A stretch of 64,000 nucleotides of DNA from Candidatus Limnocylindrales bacterium (GCA_035626395.1 DASPNR010000042.1:598484-662483), one strand, 5' to 3'. Shown: positions 8,094-17,076, counted from the stretch's first letter. Translations and numbers: made by a program. Notes: generated from the letters alone by a model not told the origin.

Positions 8094-8748
8094 CGAGCTT
8101 CTCCCAGTGCAGGCAGTCGTCGACGGGTCTGCGCTGCGGGCGCTTGTACGGAATCATCGGCCATCCGATCGGAATGAGCGCTGCCGAGGGCTGAGAAGGC
8201 TGCAGACCGAGGTACTCGTCGAGCTCGCGATGGAACGCGAGCTGCATCGTCGTCAGGCACGCGCCGAGCCCGACGGCGCGGCATGCCAGCAGGATGTTCT
8301 GGATCGCCGGAAACAGCGCCTGCACCTGCGGCTCTGCGCGGCGCGTCCAACCCGCCACCACCAGATGCACGGGGACCTCGGCGAAGTGTTCGGCCAGATA
8401 GATCGCCGATTCCATGTTGGCGCGTTTGTGGCGCGGGTAGTCCGGCGACCGCGCCGCTTCCACGGCCGGCGCGATGTACTCATCGAACGCGCGGCGGTAT
8501 CGCGCTGCGATCCACGCGCGGCGTTCGGCCTCCGTCACCGCGATGAAGATCCACGGCTGCCGGTTGCCGCCGCTCGGCGCGAACGTGCCGGCCTCCACGA
8601 CCTTGCGGATGAGCTCGCGCGGCACCGGATCGGGCCGCAGTCGCCGGATCGCCCGCGTGGTGCGGATACCTTCGAGAAGCGGCACGTCTTCGCCGATGGT
8701 TGCGACGTCGATGCATTCGGCGTCGCTGCCTGCGTCGCCGCCGTTCAC
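8056..8748 (-). CDS. nitroreductase family protein
   Basis: This encodes 230 residues. No ATG fits; the GTG at 8748 has GAGGGAG upstream and gives a normal family length. The FMN-dependent nitroreductase pattern is evident: TTRAIRRLRPDPVPRELI at the N-terminus, then APSGGNRQPWIFIAVT, the FMN-binding strand and loop, a central NMESAIYLAEH helix, and AIQNILLACRAVGLGACLTT. It is likely an NAD(P)H-dependent flavin reductase acting on nitro compounds, quinones or enones. It lies 34 bases downstream of a small membrane protein on the same strand, so the two may share a transcript. Confidence 0.85.
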   Translation of the reverse strand: MNGGDAGSDAECIDVATIGEDVPLLEGIRTTRAIRRLRPDPVPRELIRKVVEAGTFAPSGGNRQPWIFIAVTEAERRAWIAARYRRAFDEYIAPAVEAARSPDYPRHKRANMESAIYLAEHFAEVPVHLVVAGWTRRAEPQVQALFPAIQNILLACRAVGLGACLTTMQLAFHRELDEYLGLQPSQPSAALIPIGWPMIPYKRPQRRPVDDCLHWEKLVTSPSTPDRASR

Positions 8749-8782
8749 TTCATCACTCCCTCGCCAGCATGGTGCGGCCGGC

Positions 8783-9046
8783 TCACTGGCATTTCTCGCT
8801 GGCCGGCTTCTGGCGGCCGCACGCCATCGAATCGGTGATGCCGCCGGAGATGTACGCGCAGGCATTGGTGATCGCTCCCTGGCGCGCTTCCTCGACGGTT
8901 GCCGCGCTCACGGTGCGGCACTGCGAGCGGCCCTGGTACTCCATGCAGATCTCACAGGAGTGGGCGTCGATGCTCATCGAGGTGACGATGACGTAGCCGA
9001 CGACGACGGCGACGAGAAGAAAGCCGATCATGCCTGCGCGGCTCAT
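8783..9046 (-). CDS. small membrane-anchored Cys-rich protein, unknown
   Basis: This encodes 87 residues. Residues 5-25 (GMIGFLLVAVVVGYVIVTSM) form one transmembrane anchor, leaving a short outward or cytoplasmic domain with seven Cys, including the pair SCEIC at 30-34 and QCRTVSAATVEEARQGAITNAC. The spacing could bind a metal or form disulfides. No family was recognised. It lies upstream of and close to the nitroreductase gene in the same direction, and diverges from the HEAT-repeat gene. Composition and strand bias support coding, but expression is unproven. Confidence 0.55.
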   Translation of the reverse strand: MSRAGMIGFLLVAVVVGYVIVTSMSIDAHSCEICMEYQGRSQCRTVSAATVEEARQGAITNACAYISGGITDSMACGRQKPASEKCQ

Positions 9047-9153
9047 GGGGCGCAGACCATAGCCACGCCGCGAGGGCGCGGCAAAAGCGCGAGCGGCGCA
9101 TTCTCGCGACGCCCGTCGCTTGGAGCCGGCCACTCCTCCCGCTAGACAACCGT

Positions 9154-9960
9154 GTGGTGTCCGACTCCGACTCGTCCGAACCGTCGTTGCGGCAGCTCGA
9201 TGGCGAAAGCGCCGGCGAGCTGCGCGCGGTGCTCGCGGCGCTGGAGGGCGGCGCCATCGCTGTCGATCGCGAGGCCGCGGCTCGTCTCGTCGAGCTGCTC
9301 GGGCACGCCAGCAAGGAAGTTCGTCGGCGTGCCGCGGGCGCACTGGCCACCGCCGCAGCCAACGATGCGGTGGATGTCGAGCTGGTGCGTGCCGCCTTGC
9401 GCGATCCCTGCTCGATGCGCCGGTTCGGGGCGGCGTTCGCACTGGCCAGGGCGGGCCGCACCGAGGCGGCGATCACCGAGGCTGCAGTCGAAGCCCTCGG
9501 TGACGACGACGGTGACGTGCGCTGGGCCGCCGCCGGCATCGTCTGCTCGGCCGCGGCGTCCGACGCCGCGCTGAAATCGCGTCTGTACGAGCTGAGCAGC
9601 TGCGACAAGGTCGAACGCCGAAAGATGGCGCTGTACTGTCTGCGCGATCTCGGCGAGACCGACCCGGCCCGGTTCCTGCCCGCGCTCGGTGATCACGATC
9701 CGAACGTGCGCATGGCGGCGCTGGCCGGCATCGGCCGCGCCGGAAACGCCGCCGAGCACGTGATCGATGCGCTCATCGCCCTGGCACGCGCCGACGGTGT
9801 TGCCGGCGTGCGGCGCGCCGCCGTCGGCGTGCTCGGAATGGTCGGCCTGCACAGCGTGCGCGCGCGACAGGCGCTCGAGAAGTTCTGTGACGACCCGGAC
9901 GCCAACGCGGCGCGCGCGGCGCGAGCGGCGCTGGCAAGGTACGAATCGACTCGAGGATAG
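9154..9960 (+). CDS. HEAT-repeat protein
   Basis: This encodes 268 residues; the start is a GTG at 9154 without a strong ribosome site, so a nearby start is possible. Nearly the whole chain is Ala-rich paired helices of HEAT type, with the recurring pattern DxxxxVRxxAAxxL: VRRRAAGALATAAA, VRWAAAGIVCSAAA, VRMAALAGIGRAG and VRRAAVGVLGMVG. About seven repeats are visible. Such proteins are scaffolds or, in the PBS-lyase subgroup, act on bilins; no lyase evidence is seen. It is followed after 42 bases by an SDR gene. The partner is unknown. Confidence 0.8.
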   Translation: MVSDSDSSEPSLRQLDGESAGELRAVLAALEGGAIAVDREAAARLVELLGHASKEVRRRAAGALATAAANDAVDVELVRAALRDPCSMRRFGAAFALARAGRTEAAITEAAVEALGDDDGDVRWAAAGIVCSAAASDAALKSRLYELSSCDKVERRKMALYCLRDLGETDPARFLPALGDHDPNVRMAALAGIGRAGNAAEHVIDALIALARADGVAGVRRAAVGVLGMVGLHSVRARQALEKFCDDPDANAARAARAALARYESTRG

Positions 9961-10002
9961 CGGCGCCGAACGCCAACGACGGCGCCGGAGCAGGAGGCGG
10001 AC

Positions 10003-10782
10003 ATGGCGAAGCTGACCAGGCTCAGTCGATCGGTTGCCGGCCGCGTGGTGCTGATCACCGGCGCCGCCAGCGGCATGGGCCGTGCGACGGCCCATCTCTT
10101 CGCCGATGAGGGCGCGCGCGTGGCGGTCACCGACATCGGCGCGTCGCGCGTCGACGCGGTGGTCTCGGAGATTCGCGCCTGCGGCGGCACGGCCGAAGGC
10201 TGGGAGATGGACGTATGCGACGGTGCCGCCGTGGCGCGAGCCGTCGATCAGGTCGCGGCGACGCTCGGCGGCCTCGACATCGTCGTCAACAACGCCGGCG
10301 CAGCGCTTCTGTCGCCGATCGATGCCGAGGACTTCGAGACGACCTGGCAGCGATCCATCGACATCCTGCTGACGGGACAGACGCGAGTGGTGCGAGCTGC
10401 ATTGCCGCATCTTCGCAAGTCGGACGCGCCGCGCATCGTCAACATCGCGTCCACCGAGGGCCTCGGCGCCACCAGATTCGCCTCGCCGTACACGGCGGCC
10501 AAGCACGGCGTCATCGGGCTGACGCGTGCCCTGGCCGTCGAGCTCGGCAGCCAGGGCATCACGGTCAACTGCATCGCTCCCGGCCCGATCCGCACGGCCA
10601 TGACCGAGGCCATTCCCGAAGAGCACAAGGCGATCTTCGCGCGCCGCCGCACCTGCCTCGGCCGCTACGGCGATCCGGAAGAAGTCGCCCACGCCACGCT
10701 CAGCTTCTGCCTGCCGGCGGCATCGTTCATCACCGGGACCGTGCTGACGGTGGACGGTGGCTTGATGATCCGCAATGCGTGA
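10003..10782 (+). CDS. short-chain dehydrogenase/reductase
   Basis: This encodes 259 residues with AGGAGGCGGAC before the ATG. It is a classical SDR: TGAASGMGRAT dinucleotide motif at about 20-30, an Asp after beta-2 (VTDIG) that favours NAD, NNAGAA near 91, catalytic Ser in NIASTEG, and Tyr/Lys in SPYTAAKHGVIG. The C-terminal VLTVDGGLMI is the usual ending. It is followed directly by a second, distinct SDR (gap of 15 bases) and a phosphotransferase, an arrangement often seen around acyl-CoA or sterol catabolic genes. The substrate is unknown. Confidence 0.9.
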   Translation: MAKLTRLSRSVAGRVVLITGAASGMGRATAHLFADEGARVAVTDIGASRVDAVVSEIRACGGTAEGWEMDVCDGAAVARAVDQVAATLGGLDIVVNNAGAALLSPIDAEDFETTWQRSIDILLTGQTRVVRAALPHLRKSDAPRIVNIASTEGLGATRFASPYTAAKHGVIGLTRALAVELGSQGITVNCIAPGPIRTAMTEAIPEEHKAIFARRRTCLGRYGDPEEVAHATLSFCLPAASFITGTVLTVDGGLMIRNA

Positions 10783-10797
10783 ACGGTGAGGTCGGCA

Positions 10798-11553
10798 GTG
10801 GCAACGACGAACCTTTTCGATCTGAGCGGCAAGGTCGCTCTCATCACCGGAGGCAGCCGCGGCCTCGGCCGTCAGATGGCGCTCGCCTTTGCCGAAGCGG
10901 GGGCCGATGTGGCCGTCGCCAGCCGCAAGCGCGAGGCGTGCGAGGCGGCCGCGCAGGAGATCGAGGCACGCGGCGTGCGCGCGCTGGCCGTTGCTTGTCA
11001 CGTCGGGCATTGGCAGTCGCTGCCGGAGCTGGTGAATGCCGTCTTCGAACGCTTCGGCCGGATCGATGTGCTCGTCAACAACGCCGGCATGTCGCCGCTG
11101 TATCCTTCGCTCGATCAGGTCGGCGAAGAGCTGTGGGACAAGGTGCTGGCGGTCAACCTCAAGGGGCCGTTCCGACTTTCGGCGCTGGTGGCGCCGCGAA
11201 TGGCGGCGGGGGAGGGCGGCTGCATCATCAACGTCAGCAGCATCGCCGCCATTCGTCCTTCTCCGATGGAAGCGCCGTACGCGGCCGCGAAGGCAGGCCT
11301 GGAGGCAATCACGATCGCGTTCGCGCACGCCTACGGCCCGAAGGTCCGTGTCAACGCGATCCAGGCCGGCCCGTTCCTGACCGACATCTCCAAGGCCTGG
11401 CCGCCGGAGATCGAGCGCGCCGTCACTTCGCGTGCGGCGCTCGGCCGCGCGGGCGATCCGAGCGAGATCGTCGGAGCGGCGATGTACCTTGCATCGGCGG
11501 CATCGAGCTTTACCACCGGCGCCGTGCTGCGTGTCGACGGCGGTCAGCCGTGA
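10798..11553 (+). CDS. short-chain dehydrogenase/reductase
   Basis: This encodes 251 residues from the GTG at 10798, chosen because GGTGAGG lies 6 bases upstream; a GTG four codons earlier is the alternative. SDR motifs: TGGSRGLGRQMA, VASRKREACE after beta-2 (Arg/Lys rich, so NADP is likely), NNAGMSPLY, catalytic Ser in NVSSIAAIRPS and Tyr/Lys in APYAAAKAGLEA. It probably acts as a 3-oxoacyl or hydroxy-group reductase. It is the second of two tandem SDRs that are too divergent to be a recent duplication, and it sits immediately upstream of the phosphotransferase gene. Confidence 0.9.
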   Translation: MATTNLFDLSGKVALITGGSRGLGRQMALAFAEAGADVAVASRKREACEAAAQEIEARGVRALAVACHVGHWQSLPELVNAVFERFGRIDVLVNNAGMSPLYPSLDQVGEELWDKVLAVNLKGPFRLSALVAPRMAAGEGGCIINVSSIAAIRPSPMEAPYAAAKAGLEAITIAFAHAYGPKVRVNAIQAGPFLTDISKAWPPEIERAVTSRAALGRAGDPSEIVGAAMYLASAASSFTTGAVLRVDGGQP

Positions 11554-11590
11554 AGGCTCGGCCGCGGCGCAGGAGAAGAGCCTGGTTGCG

Positions 11591-12727
11591 ATGCGACCAC
11601 AGGCAGAGCAGATAGAGCGATTGGTCATGAGCGAGCGGGAACGAGTCGATCCGTTCGATGCGCCTGCGCCGCAGGAGACCGCGCCCGTGCGCAGCGGCGA
11701 GGATCTCGACTGGCACAGGCTTCAGGCTTATCTGCGCGAGCAGCTTCCGGAGCTGAGCGGTCCTTTTGCGGTGGAGCAGTTCCCGCACGGCGCCGCCAAT
11801 CTCACCTACCTGCTGCGCTTCGGCGACACCGAGCTGGTGCTGCGGCGGCCGCCGTTCGGCGTGCTGGCGCCGGGCGCGCACGACATGCGGCGCGAGCACC
11901 GCGTGCTGTCACGCCTGTGGCGACACTTCGATCGGGCGCCGCGCGCATATCTGTTCTGCGACGACCACTCCGTGGCCGGCGCGGATTTCTTCGTCATGGA
12001 GCGCCGTTGCGGCGAGGTGATCCGAGGAGTGATCCCGCCCTCGATGCGCGAGCATGCCGACGTCGGCCGCCGCATCGGCTTCGCGCTGGTGGATGCGATG
12101 GCCGAGCTGCACCTGCTCGACCCGGTCGCCTGCGAGCTTTCGGATCTGGGCAAGCCCGCTGGGTTCGTGGAGCGGCAGGTGGGCGGCTGGAAGCACCGCT
12201 GGGATCTGGTCAAGGGAGACCACGCCGACCCGCAGATGGATCGCATCCATGCGCGCCTTGCCGCTGCCATTCCGCCGGCGCAGCGCGTCTCCATCGTTCA
12301 TAACGATCTGAAGCTCGACAACTGTCAGTTCGATGCGCGCGATCCGGACAGGGTGACCGCCTTCTTCGACTGGGACATGACCACGCTCGGCGATCCGCTG
12401 ATCGATCTGGGAACGCTTCTCAACTACTGGCCCGATCCGGCCGATCCGCCTTCGGCTCCGCGCGCGCAGCATCCGGGAATGGAACGGATGGGGTTGCCCA
12501 CGCGAGACCAGGTCGTCGAACGATATGCGAGGCGGGTGGGGCTCGAGGTCAGCCAGGCGGGCTGGTACGAGGCGTTCGCTCTGTGGAAGACGGTGGTCGT
12601 GCTGCAGCAGCTGCACAATCGATGGCTGCGCGGCGAGTCCACCGATCCGCGCATGTCGCAGATTGCGGCGGCTGTTCCCGGCATGGTCGCCGCCGCATCG
12701 GCGCGCCTGGACGAGCTGGGCTTGTGA
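11591..12727 (+). CDS. APH-like phosphotransferase family protein
   Basis: This encodes 378 residues from the ATG at 11591; an ATG at 11627 is also possible. The protein-kinase-like aminoglycoside phosphotransferase fold is clear: the N-lobe has FPHGAANLTYLLRFGDTELVLRRPP; the catalytic loop is SIVHNDLKLDNCQF; and the metal motif is FFDWDMTTLGDPLIDLGTLL. This subgroup resembles the N-terminal kinase-like domain of eukaryotic ACAD10/11, which phosphorylates 4-hydroxyacyl-CoAs before dehydrogenation. Bacterial relatives sit, as here, near SDR and acyl-CoA genes, so a role in hydroxyacyl-CoA catabolism is a reasonable inference. Antibiotic resistance is less likely. Confidence 0.85.
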   Translation: MRPQAEQIERLVMSERERVDPFDAPAPQETAPVRSGEDLDWHRLQAYLREQLPELSGPFAVEQFPHGAANLTYLLRFGDTELVLRRPPFGVLAPGAHDMRREHRVLSRLWRHFDRAPRAYLFCDDHSVAGADFFVMERRCGEVIRGVIPPSMREHADVGRRIGFALVDAMAELHLLDPVACELSDLGKPAGFVERQVGGWKHRWDLVKGDHADPQMDRIHARLAAAIPPAQRVSIVHNDLKLDNCQFDARDPDRVTAFFDWDMTTLGDPLIDLGTLLNYWPDPADPPSAPRAQHPGMERMGLPTRDQVVERYARRVGLEVSQAGWYEAFALWKTVVVLQQLHNRWLRGESTDPRMSQIAAAVPGMVAAASARLDELGL

Positions 12728-12809
12728 CGAGGCTGTCGCGCATCGCATTGGCAGCGTTCGAGGAATCTCCTTTCGCGGCGATGACGCAGGAAGGACAGGA
12801 GCATGACCC

Positions 12810-13151
12810 ATGAGCGATCTGGCGAGCAGGAAGTGCGTCCCTTGTCGGGAGGGCACGCCGCCGTTGAGCGAGCAGGAGGCGCAGCGCCTGCTCGGTCAGC
12901 TCGATGGCTGGGCCATCGAGAACAACCACCATCTCTCCAAGAAGCTGAAGTTCCCGGACTTCGCCGCCGCCCTCGCCTACGTGAATGTCCTTGGCCGCAT
13001 CGCCGAGGAGGAGGCGCATCATCCCGACATCCATCTTGGCTGGGGCCGTGTCGGCGTCGAGATCTGGACGCACGCGGCCGGCGGCCTGACCGAGAACGAC
13101 TTCATCCTGGCAGCCAAGGCCGACCGCGCCTATGCTGCCGTGCGGCGCTGA
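12810..13151 (+). CDS. phhB: 4a-hydroxytetrahydrobiopterin dehydratase (pterin-4a-carbinolamine dehydratase)
   Basis: This encodes 113 residues. The family signature is intact: EEEAHHPDIHLGWGRVGVEI with the catalytic His pair, then WTHAAGGLTENDF. The N-terminus CVPCREGTPPLSEQEA is typical of the bacterial enzyme. It dehydrates 4a-hydroxytetrahydropterin after aromatic amino acid hydroxylation. No phenylalanine hydroxylase is in view, so it may serve a distant hydroxylase or a general pterin-repair role. AGGAG lies upstream, and the DoxX gene follows after 18 bases, suggesting co-transcription. Confidence 0.92.
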   Translation: MSDLASRKCVPCREGTPPLSEQEAQRLLGQLDGWAIENNHHLSKKLKFPDFAAALAYVNVLGRIAEEEAHHPDIHLGWGRVGVEIWTHAAGGLTENDFILAAKADRAYAAVRR

Positions 13152-13169
13152 GCGCCAAAGGAGCCGGCG

Positions 13170-13550
13170 ATGTGGTGGATGCAGCTACTGACGGCCTCGT
13201 TCCTTGCGGTGCTGTTCCTGCAGTCGGGCCTGGACAAGGTCAGCGACCGCGAAGGGAACCTCGGCTGGCTGCGCGAGCATTTCCAAAGCTCGCCGCTGGC
13301 TGGACGGGTGGAGCAGGCCGTCACCATCATCACCGTTCTCGAGCTGGCCGCCGGTGCGTTCTCGGCGCTCGGCGCGCTGGCTGTTCTCCTTTGGGGGGGA
13401 ACCACCTTTGCCTATGTCGGAGCAACCCTGTCAGGGATCACGGTGCTGGCCCTCTTCACCGGACAGAGGATGGCCAAGGATTACGCCGGAGCCGCCGTCC
13501 TGGTCGGCTATTTTCTCCTTTCCATGTTCGCGATCTGGGTCTTCCGCTGA
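13170..13550 (+). CDS. DoxX-family-like integral membrane protein
   Basis: This encodes 126 residues with AAAGGAG before the ATG. Four membrane segments are visible (about residues 4-20, 46-68, 70-92 and 102-125), the DoxX layout, with the first helix followed by LQSGLDKVSDREGNLGW, which resembles the conserved first loop of DoxX proteins. DoxX relatives are linked to thiosulfate:quinone oxidoreductase or to oxidative-stress membrane complexes; no such partner is here. It is likely co-transcribed with the pterin dehydratase. Confidence 0.7.
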   Translation: MWWMQLLTASFLAVLFLQSGLDKVSDREGNLGWLREHFQSSPLAGRVEQAVTIITVLELAAGAFSALGALAVLLWGGTTFAYVGATLSGITVLALFTGQRMAKDYAGAAVLVGYFLLSMFAIWVFR

Positions 13551-13623
13551 GTCTCTAACTTCAACGGATTCCGTAGCTTAGCGGTTTCTGACCACCGACG
13601 GCCCCTCGTGGGCGCCATCTTGT

Positions 13624-13645
13624 GCTTACGAACATTCGCGTAAGC
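13624..13645 (+). other. leader hairpin
   Basis: A 7-bp stem (GCTTACG with CGTAAGC, loop of 8) lies about 135 bases upstream of the large Cys-rich gene, inside the 231-base spacer. No T-run follows. It may be a 5'-UTR element or an operator; no riboswitch class fits. Confidence 0.3.
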
Positions 13646-13781
13646 CTCTTGCTGCGACGACGCAGTGGTGTACCCGTGGAAAGACAGACCGTTACGCGCT
13701 CCATCCTGAGGGGAGCAGGTCGACTTTTACGTCGTCGCCGGGGCACTGCATCGCGGGCTCGGGCGAAAGGAGGACCCGCCG

Positions 13782-16193
13782 ATGGTTTTTGTGCGTCTTG
13801 CGACACCGGCTGCTGCCGCTGCGCTGTGCGCGTTGTTCCTGATTCCGTCCCAGGCCCGGGCACTCTCCAGTGCCGAGAGCAAGTGTCGCGACACGATCTC
13901 CAAGGGCGTGGCGAAATACGTCAAGTCGGCGTTCTCGATCACCCGTGCCTGCAACAGGGCGCGCAGCGCCGGCGACATCCCGCTGTCGACGAACTGCAAC
14001 GCTCCGCTTGCCGCCGACACCGACGGCAAGCTGGCGGCGCGTGCTGCCCAGTTGGAGGCGCAGATATCCACGGCGTGCTCGAGCGTATCCTCGCTGCTTT
14101 CCGAGTACCCCGCCTGTCCCGAGCCTGCCGAGGACGCCGATGACGGCGGGGATACCGACGGCATCGACGACATCGGGGAAGTTGCCGCGTGCGAGACCGC
14201 ACTGGCCAACGAGCGCGTCGAGACGGTGTCGACGGACGCCATGGGCAACCCCACGGACGACTTGACGTCGGCGACACAGAAATGCCAGGCCGCCGTCGGC
14301 AACGCGGCGGCCAAGCTGGTGAGCACATACATGCGGGAGCGCCGCAAGTGCCAGCGCACCGCCGACTCCTCGTTGAGCGATCCCGACTACACGTGCGATG
14401 CCTACGATCCCAACCAGAAGATCGCCGGCGCCCGCGCGAAGATGGCCGACACGATCAACAACTCCTGCCTGCTCTCCTCCGAGCGTCTTCAGACGATGAA
14501 CGCGTGCGGTGACACGACGGCCGAGATGCAGGAGTGCGCCGTCGACAGCGCCGACGCGCAGGGCGCAGCGCTGATCCGCGAGGTCTATCTGCTGCCGGGC
14601 GTCTCGACGACGACCACGATCGAGCCACCGACGACGACCGTCGGACCCACGACGACGATCGAGCCCACGACGACCACCGTGCTGGTGACCACCACCACGC
14701 TGCCCTCGTGCGGCGACACGTTCCCGACCTGCGGCGGCGAGTGCCCCGAGGGACAATTCTGCGAGGCCAACGGCGTCGCCTGCGAGTGCGTGGAAGCGTC
14801 GGGCGCCTGCGCCAACGCCACCATCATCCGCACGTTCAACGGCAAGAACGGCACGCCGACCACCGAGACGCAGCTCAGCACCGGCTGGTCGGGCACGGCC
14901 CACGACCTCGACATTCCCGACGACATCGTCGACCAGGTCGACGTCGACTGCGACGAGAACTGCGAGAACTGCGACGTCTCGCTCAAGATCCGTGATGACG
15001 CCACGTCCAACTGCCGCTGCGCCGGCAACCCGCAGGTCACCTGCAATACGCTGAACGGCAACGACCCCGACAGCTGCGGCGAGCTCAATCCCGCCTGCTA
15101 CTGCTACTTCGGCTCGCCGCTGGGAATCTCTTCGGGCGGCGTTCCGGTCTGCGTGATCAACCGCATCAGGAACGACTACGGCGGGACCATGAACCTGCGT
15201 ACGGGCGAATGGTATGAGACCACCAATCTGATCTCGTTCGTTCACGTAGCCGGCACGGCCACCAGCCCGTGCCCGACGTGCGACGGCGACACGACCCAGA
15301 ACGACGGCGTTCGCGACGGCACCTGCAGCGGCGGTGCGCAGAACGGCAGCTCGTGCGACGTCAACGGCAACCATCGAAGCTACGGGCCCACCAGCTTCGA
15401 CTGCCTGCCGTCGCTCGGCAGCAACGTCAGTGGCAGCGGCCTGCTGATCAACCTGCAGTTCTCGACGGAGAGCCAGCAGCTGGAGGCGACGCTGCCGTGC
15501 GATACGCCGTCCGGCGAGCTGTGCCCGTGCCGCGTCTGCAGCGGAAACGGCGCTCTCGGTTGCTCTTCCGACGCCGAGTGCGCAGCGGCCGGCGCCGGCA
15601 CTTGCACCGACGGCGGTGGTGCAGGCGTCACCAAGAACGAGTGCAGCGACGGCCTGTGCTCTGCGGAGGGCAACTGCCCCAACGGCCCGGTCGACAACTA
15701 CTGCGACGGCATCACGCATCCGGACGGGCGCGGCTTCATCTCGTGCGTGACCGACGCGGATTGCGCAGCGCAGGGAGCGGGAGCGTGCAACAATCCGGAC
15801 CTGCGACGCTGCTTCCCCGATCCGATCATGACCTCGGGCACCGCGAGCCTGACCAATCCGCTCAAGGGCGCGATCTTCTGCATCCCGCCCACCACCAGCC
15901 CTGCCGTCAACAACTCGGGCGGCCTGCCGGGACCGGGAACGTTCGAGATCGACTTCGACGTCGACGTGCGTTGCCAGAGCGATCCGAACATCGTCTACGA
16001 GTTCCCGAACGGCGCGAACTGCCCCGGCTTCGGAACCACCACGACCGAAGGGCCCACGACGACGCTGGCGCCGACGACGACGCTGGCGATCCCGGCGTGC
16101 GAGGACACGACCGCACCGATCTGCGGAGGCACGTGTCCTCTGGGATCGGTGTGCACGGACGCGCTCGGCACCTGCACCTGCACGCCGCTGTAA
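13782..16193 (+). CDS. large secreted Cys-rich protein with Thr-rich linkers
   Basis: This encodes 803 residues with GGAGG before the ATG. A signal peptide (1-28, ending SQARA) precedes a helical paired-Cys region (29-270: CRDTISKGVAKYVKSAF, then TQKCQAAVGNAAAKLV and others). A Thr-rich linker at about 273-308 leads to a small Cys knot (SCGDTFPTCGGECPEG...CEC), and a long Cys-rich central domain follows (about 340-745, with internal repeats of CVTDADCAAQGAGAC type). A second Thr linker (752-769) and a second small knot (CEDTTAPICGGTCPLG...CTC) end the protein. The two knots are clearly paralogous. The architecture suggests a surface or matrix protein that is glycosylated on the linkers. No enzyme motif is seen. 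A perfect terminator follows. Confidence 0.75.
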   Translation: MVFVRLATPAAAAALCALFLIPSQARALSSAESKCRDTISKGVAKYVKSAFSITRACNRARSAGDIPLSTNCNAPLAADTDGKLAARAAQLEAQISTACSSVSSLLSEYPACPEPAEDADDGGDTDGIDDIGEVAACETALANERVETVSTDAMGNPTDDLTSATQKCQAAVGNAAAKLVSTYMRERRKCQRTADSSLSDPDYTCDAYDPNQKIAGARAKMADTINNSCLLSSERLQTMNACGDTTAEMQECAVDSADAQGAALIREVYLLPGVSTTTTIEPPTTTVGPTTTIEPTTTTVLVTTTTLPSCGDTFPTCGGECPEGQFCEANGVACECVEASGACANATIIRTFNGKNGTPTTETQLSTGWSGTAHDLDIPDDIVDQVDVDCDENCENCDVSLKIRDDATSNCRCAGNPQVTCNTLNGNDPDSCGELNPACYCYFGSPLGISSGGVPVCVINRIRNDYGGTMNLRTGEWYETTNLISFVHVAGTATSPCPTCDGDTTQNDGVRDGTCSGGAQNGSSCDVNGNHRSYGPTSFDCLPSLGSNVSGSGLLINLQFSTESQQLEATLPCDTPSGELCPCRVCSGNGALGCSSDAECAAAGAGTCTDGGGAGVTKNECSDGLCSAEGNCPNGPVDNYCDGITHPDGRGFISCVTDADCAAQGAGACNNPDLRRCFPDPIMTSGTASLTNPLKGAIFCIPPTTSPAVNNSGGLPGPGTFEIDFDVDVRCQSDPNIVYEFPNGANCPGFGTTTTEGPTTTLAPTTTLAIPACEDTTAPICGGTCPLGSVCTDALGTCTCTPL

Positions 16194-16275
16194 CGGCGGT
16201 GCGGGCCAGCGGTCACGTCCTGCGTTTGGCCAATCGGGCTCCGAGCAGGCGCTGACCACTGCAGCTTGAAACCGG

Positions 16276-16313
16276 AAAGGGCGGTGAGGCCGAACTCACC
16301 GCCCTTTCTCTTT
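16276..16313. terminator. bidirectional intrinsic terminator
   Basis: A perfect 13-bp stem (16276-16288 with 16295-16307, loop of 6) begins with AAA and ends with TTT and CTCTTTCTC. It sits between two convergent genes and could stop transcription from either side. Confidence 0.85.
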
Positions 16314-16387
16314 CTCGCCACCTCCCCGGCAACACGGACAGCATGGCGGGCGACGAACCGCATCGCCTGCCGGCGTCGCGGCTCTCG

Positions 16388-17023
16388 TCAATTCGAAATG
16401 CCGGTTTCGCGAGCGTAGAGGCCGGGCAGGAAGCCCGCCAGGTACGTCATCTCCTCGTGGCAGTGCTTGAGGAGCCCTTCGCCCATGCTGTCCGAGAACA
16501 CCTGCTGGAGCGTCCGGTAGTCAGCGGTCATCGGCGGTTCGAAGTCGCCGAGCCAGAAGCGGCTGCGCATCTCGCAGCCGTAGTCGGTGTCTCGACAGAC
16601 GTGCATCAGGTGTCCCGCGTAGACCGCAGAATCCAGCGGGCCCACGCGCGCGCAGACGGCAGCGCTGATGCCTGCCGCCTCGAAACGCGCAACGTCGAGA
16701 TAGTCACCTGGATCGCGGAAGTTCACCTTCAGCCTGGCAAGGTCCCCGCCGATGTACTCGTGCACGTTGTGCGTGCCGCCGATGTAGCGCCCCGTGCCGC
16801 GCTCGCCGATCCACTCGCACCATACGTGGTCGCGCGGGTGCCACCACTTGTACTGCTCGGTGGTGCTGAGGTAGCCGAACCACCAGTCCACCATCGCGCC
16901 GTTGCAATGCGGCATCAGCGTCCAGCACGCGACGTAGAGCTGGCCGTCGGCGAGGCGCGCATAGCCGGATTCCATGTCGCAATAACCGGGCTCGAGCAGT
17001 CGATTCGCATCCTGGATCTTCAT
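16388..17023 (-). CDS. DAPG hydrolase (PhlG) family protein
   Basis: This encodes 211 residues. It matches the PhlG/DAPG hydrolase fold, a zinc enzyme breaking C-C bonds in acylated phloroglucinols: WWFGYL with HPRDHVWCEW, then HNVHEYIGG, GHLMHVC and the terminal zinc motif KHCHEEMTYLAGFLPGLY, which has His and Glu four apart as in PhlG. The protein is shorter than PhlG (about 290) because the N-terminal segment is reduced. It probably hydrolyses a related beta-diketone or acyl aromatic. It lies 53 bases downstream of the ArsC-like selenoprotein on the same strand. Confidence 0.75.
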   Translation of the reverse strand: MKIQDANRLLEPGYCDMESGYARLADGQLYVACWTLMPHCNGAMVDWWFGYLSTTEQYKWWHPRDHVWCEWIGERGTGRYIGGTHNVHEYIGGDLARLKVNFRDPGDYLDVARFEAAGISAAVCARVGPLDSAVYAGHLMHVCRDTDYGCEMRSRFWLGDFEPPMTADYRTLQQVFSDSMGEGLLKHCHEEMTYLAGFLPGLYARETGISN

Positions 17024-17076
17024 CGAGTCACCGCAGCCGCTCCAAGCATGATGGCCAGGCGGCGCTGCTCATCGTC

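Noticed and set aside
9142-11628. Very long open frame on the minus strand (828 codons) opposite the HEAT and SDR genes
   Set aside because: It is antisense to three genes with clear family motifs. Its composition is Arg/Ala/Gly-rich shadow sequence typical of high GC, and there is no ribosome site or domain. The same holds for minus-strand frames at 1040-2959, 13692-16259, 25744-28503, 39224-41617 and 53241-55211.
13551-13781. Leader of the large Cys-rich gene considered as a cyclic-di-GMP or other riboswitch
   Set aside because: Only one simple hairpin is seen; none of the conserved core sequences of known riboswitch classes is present.
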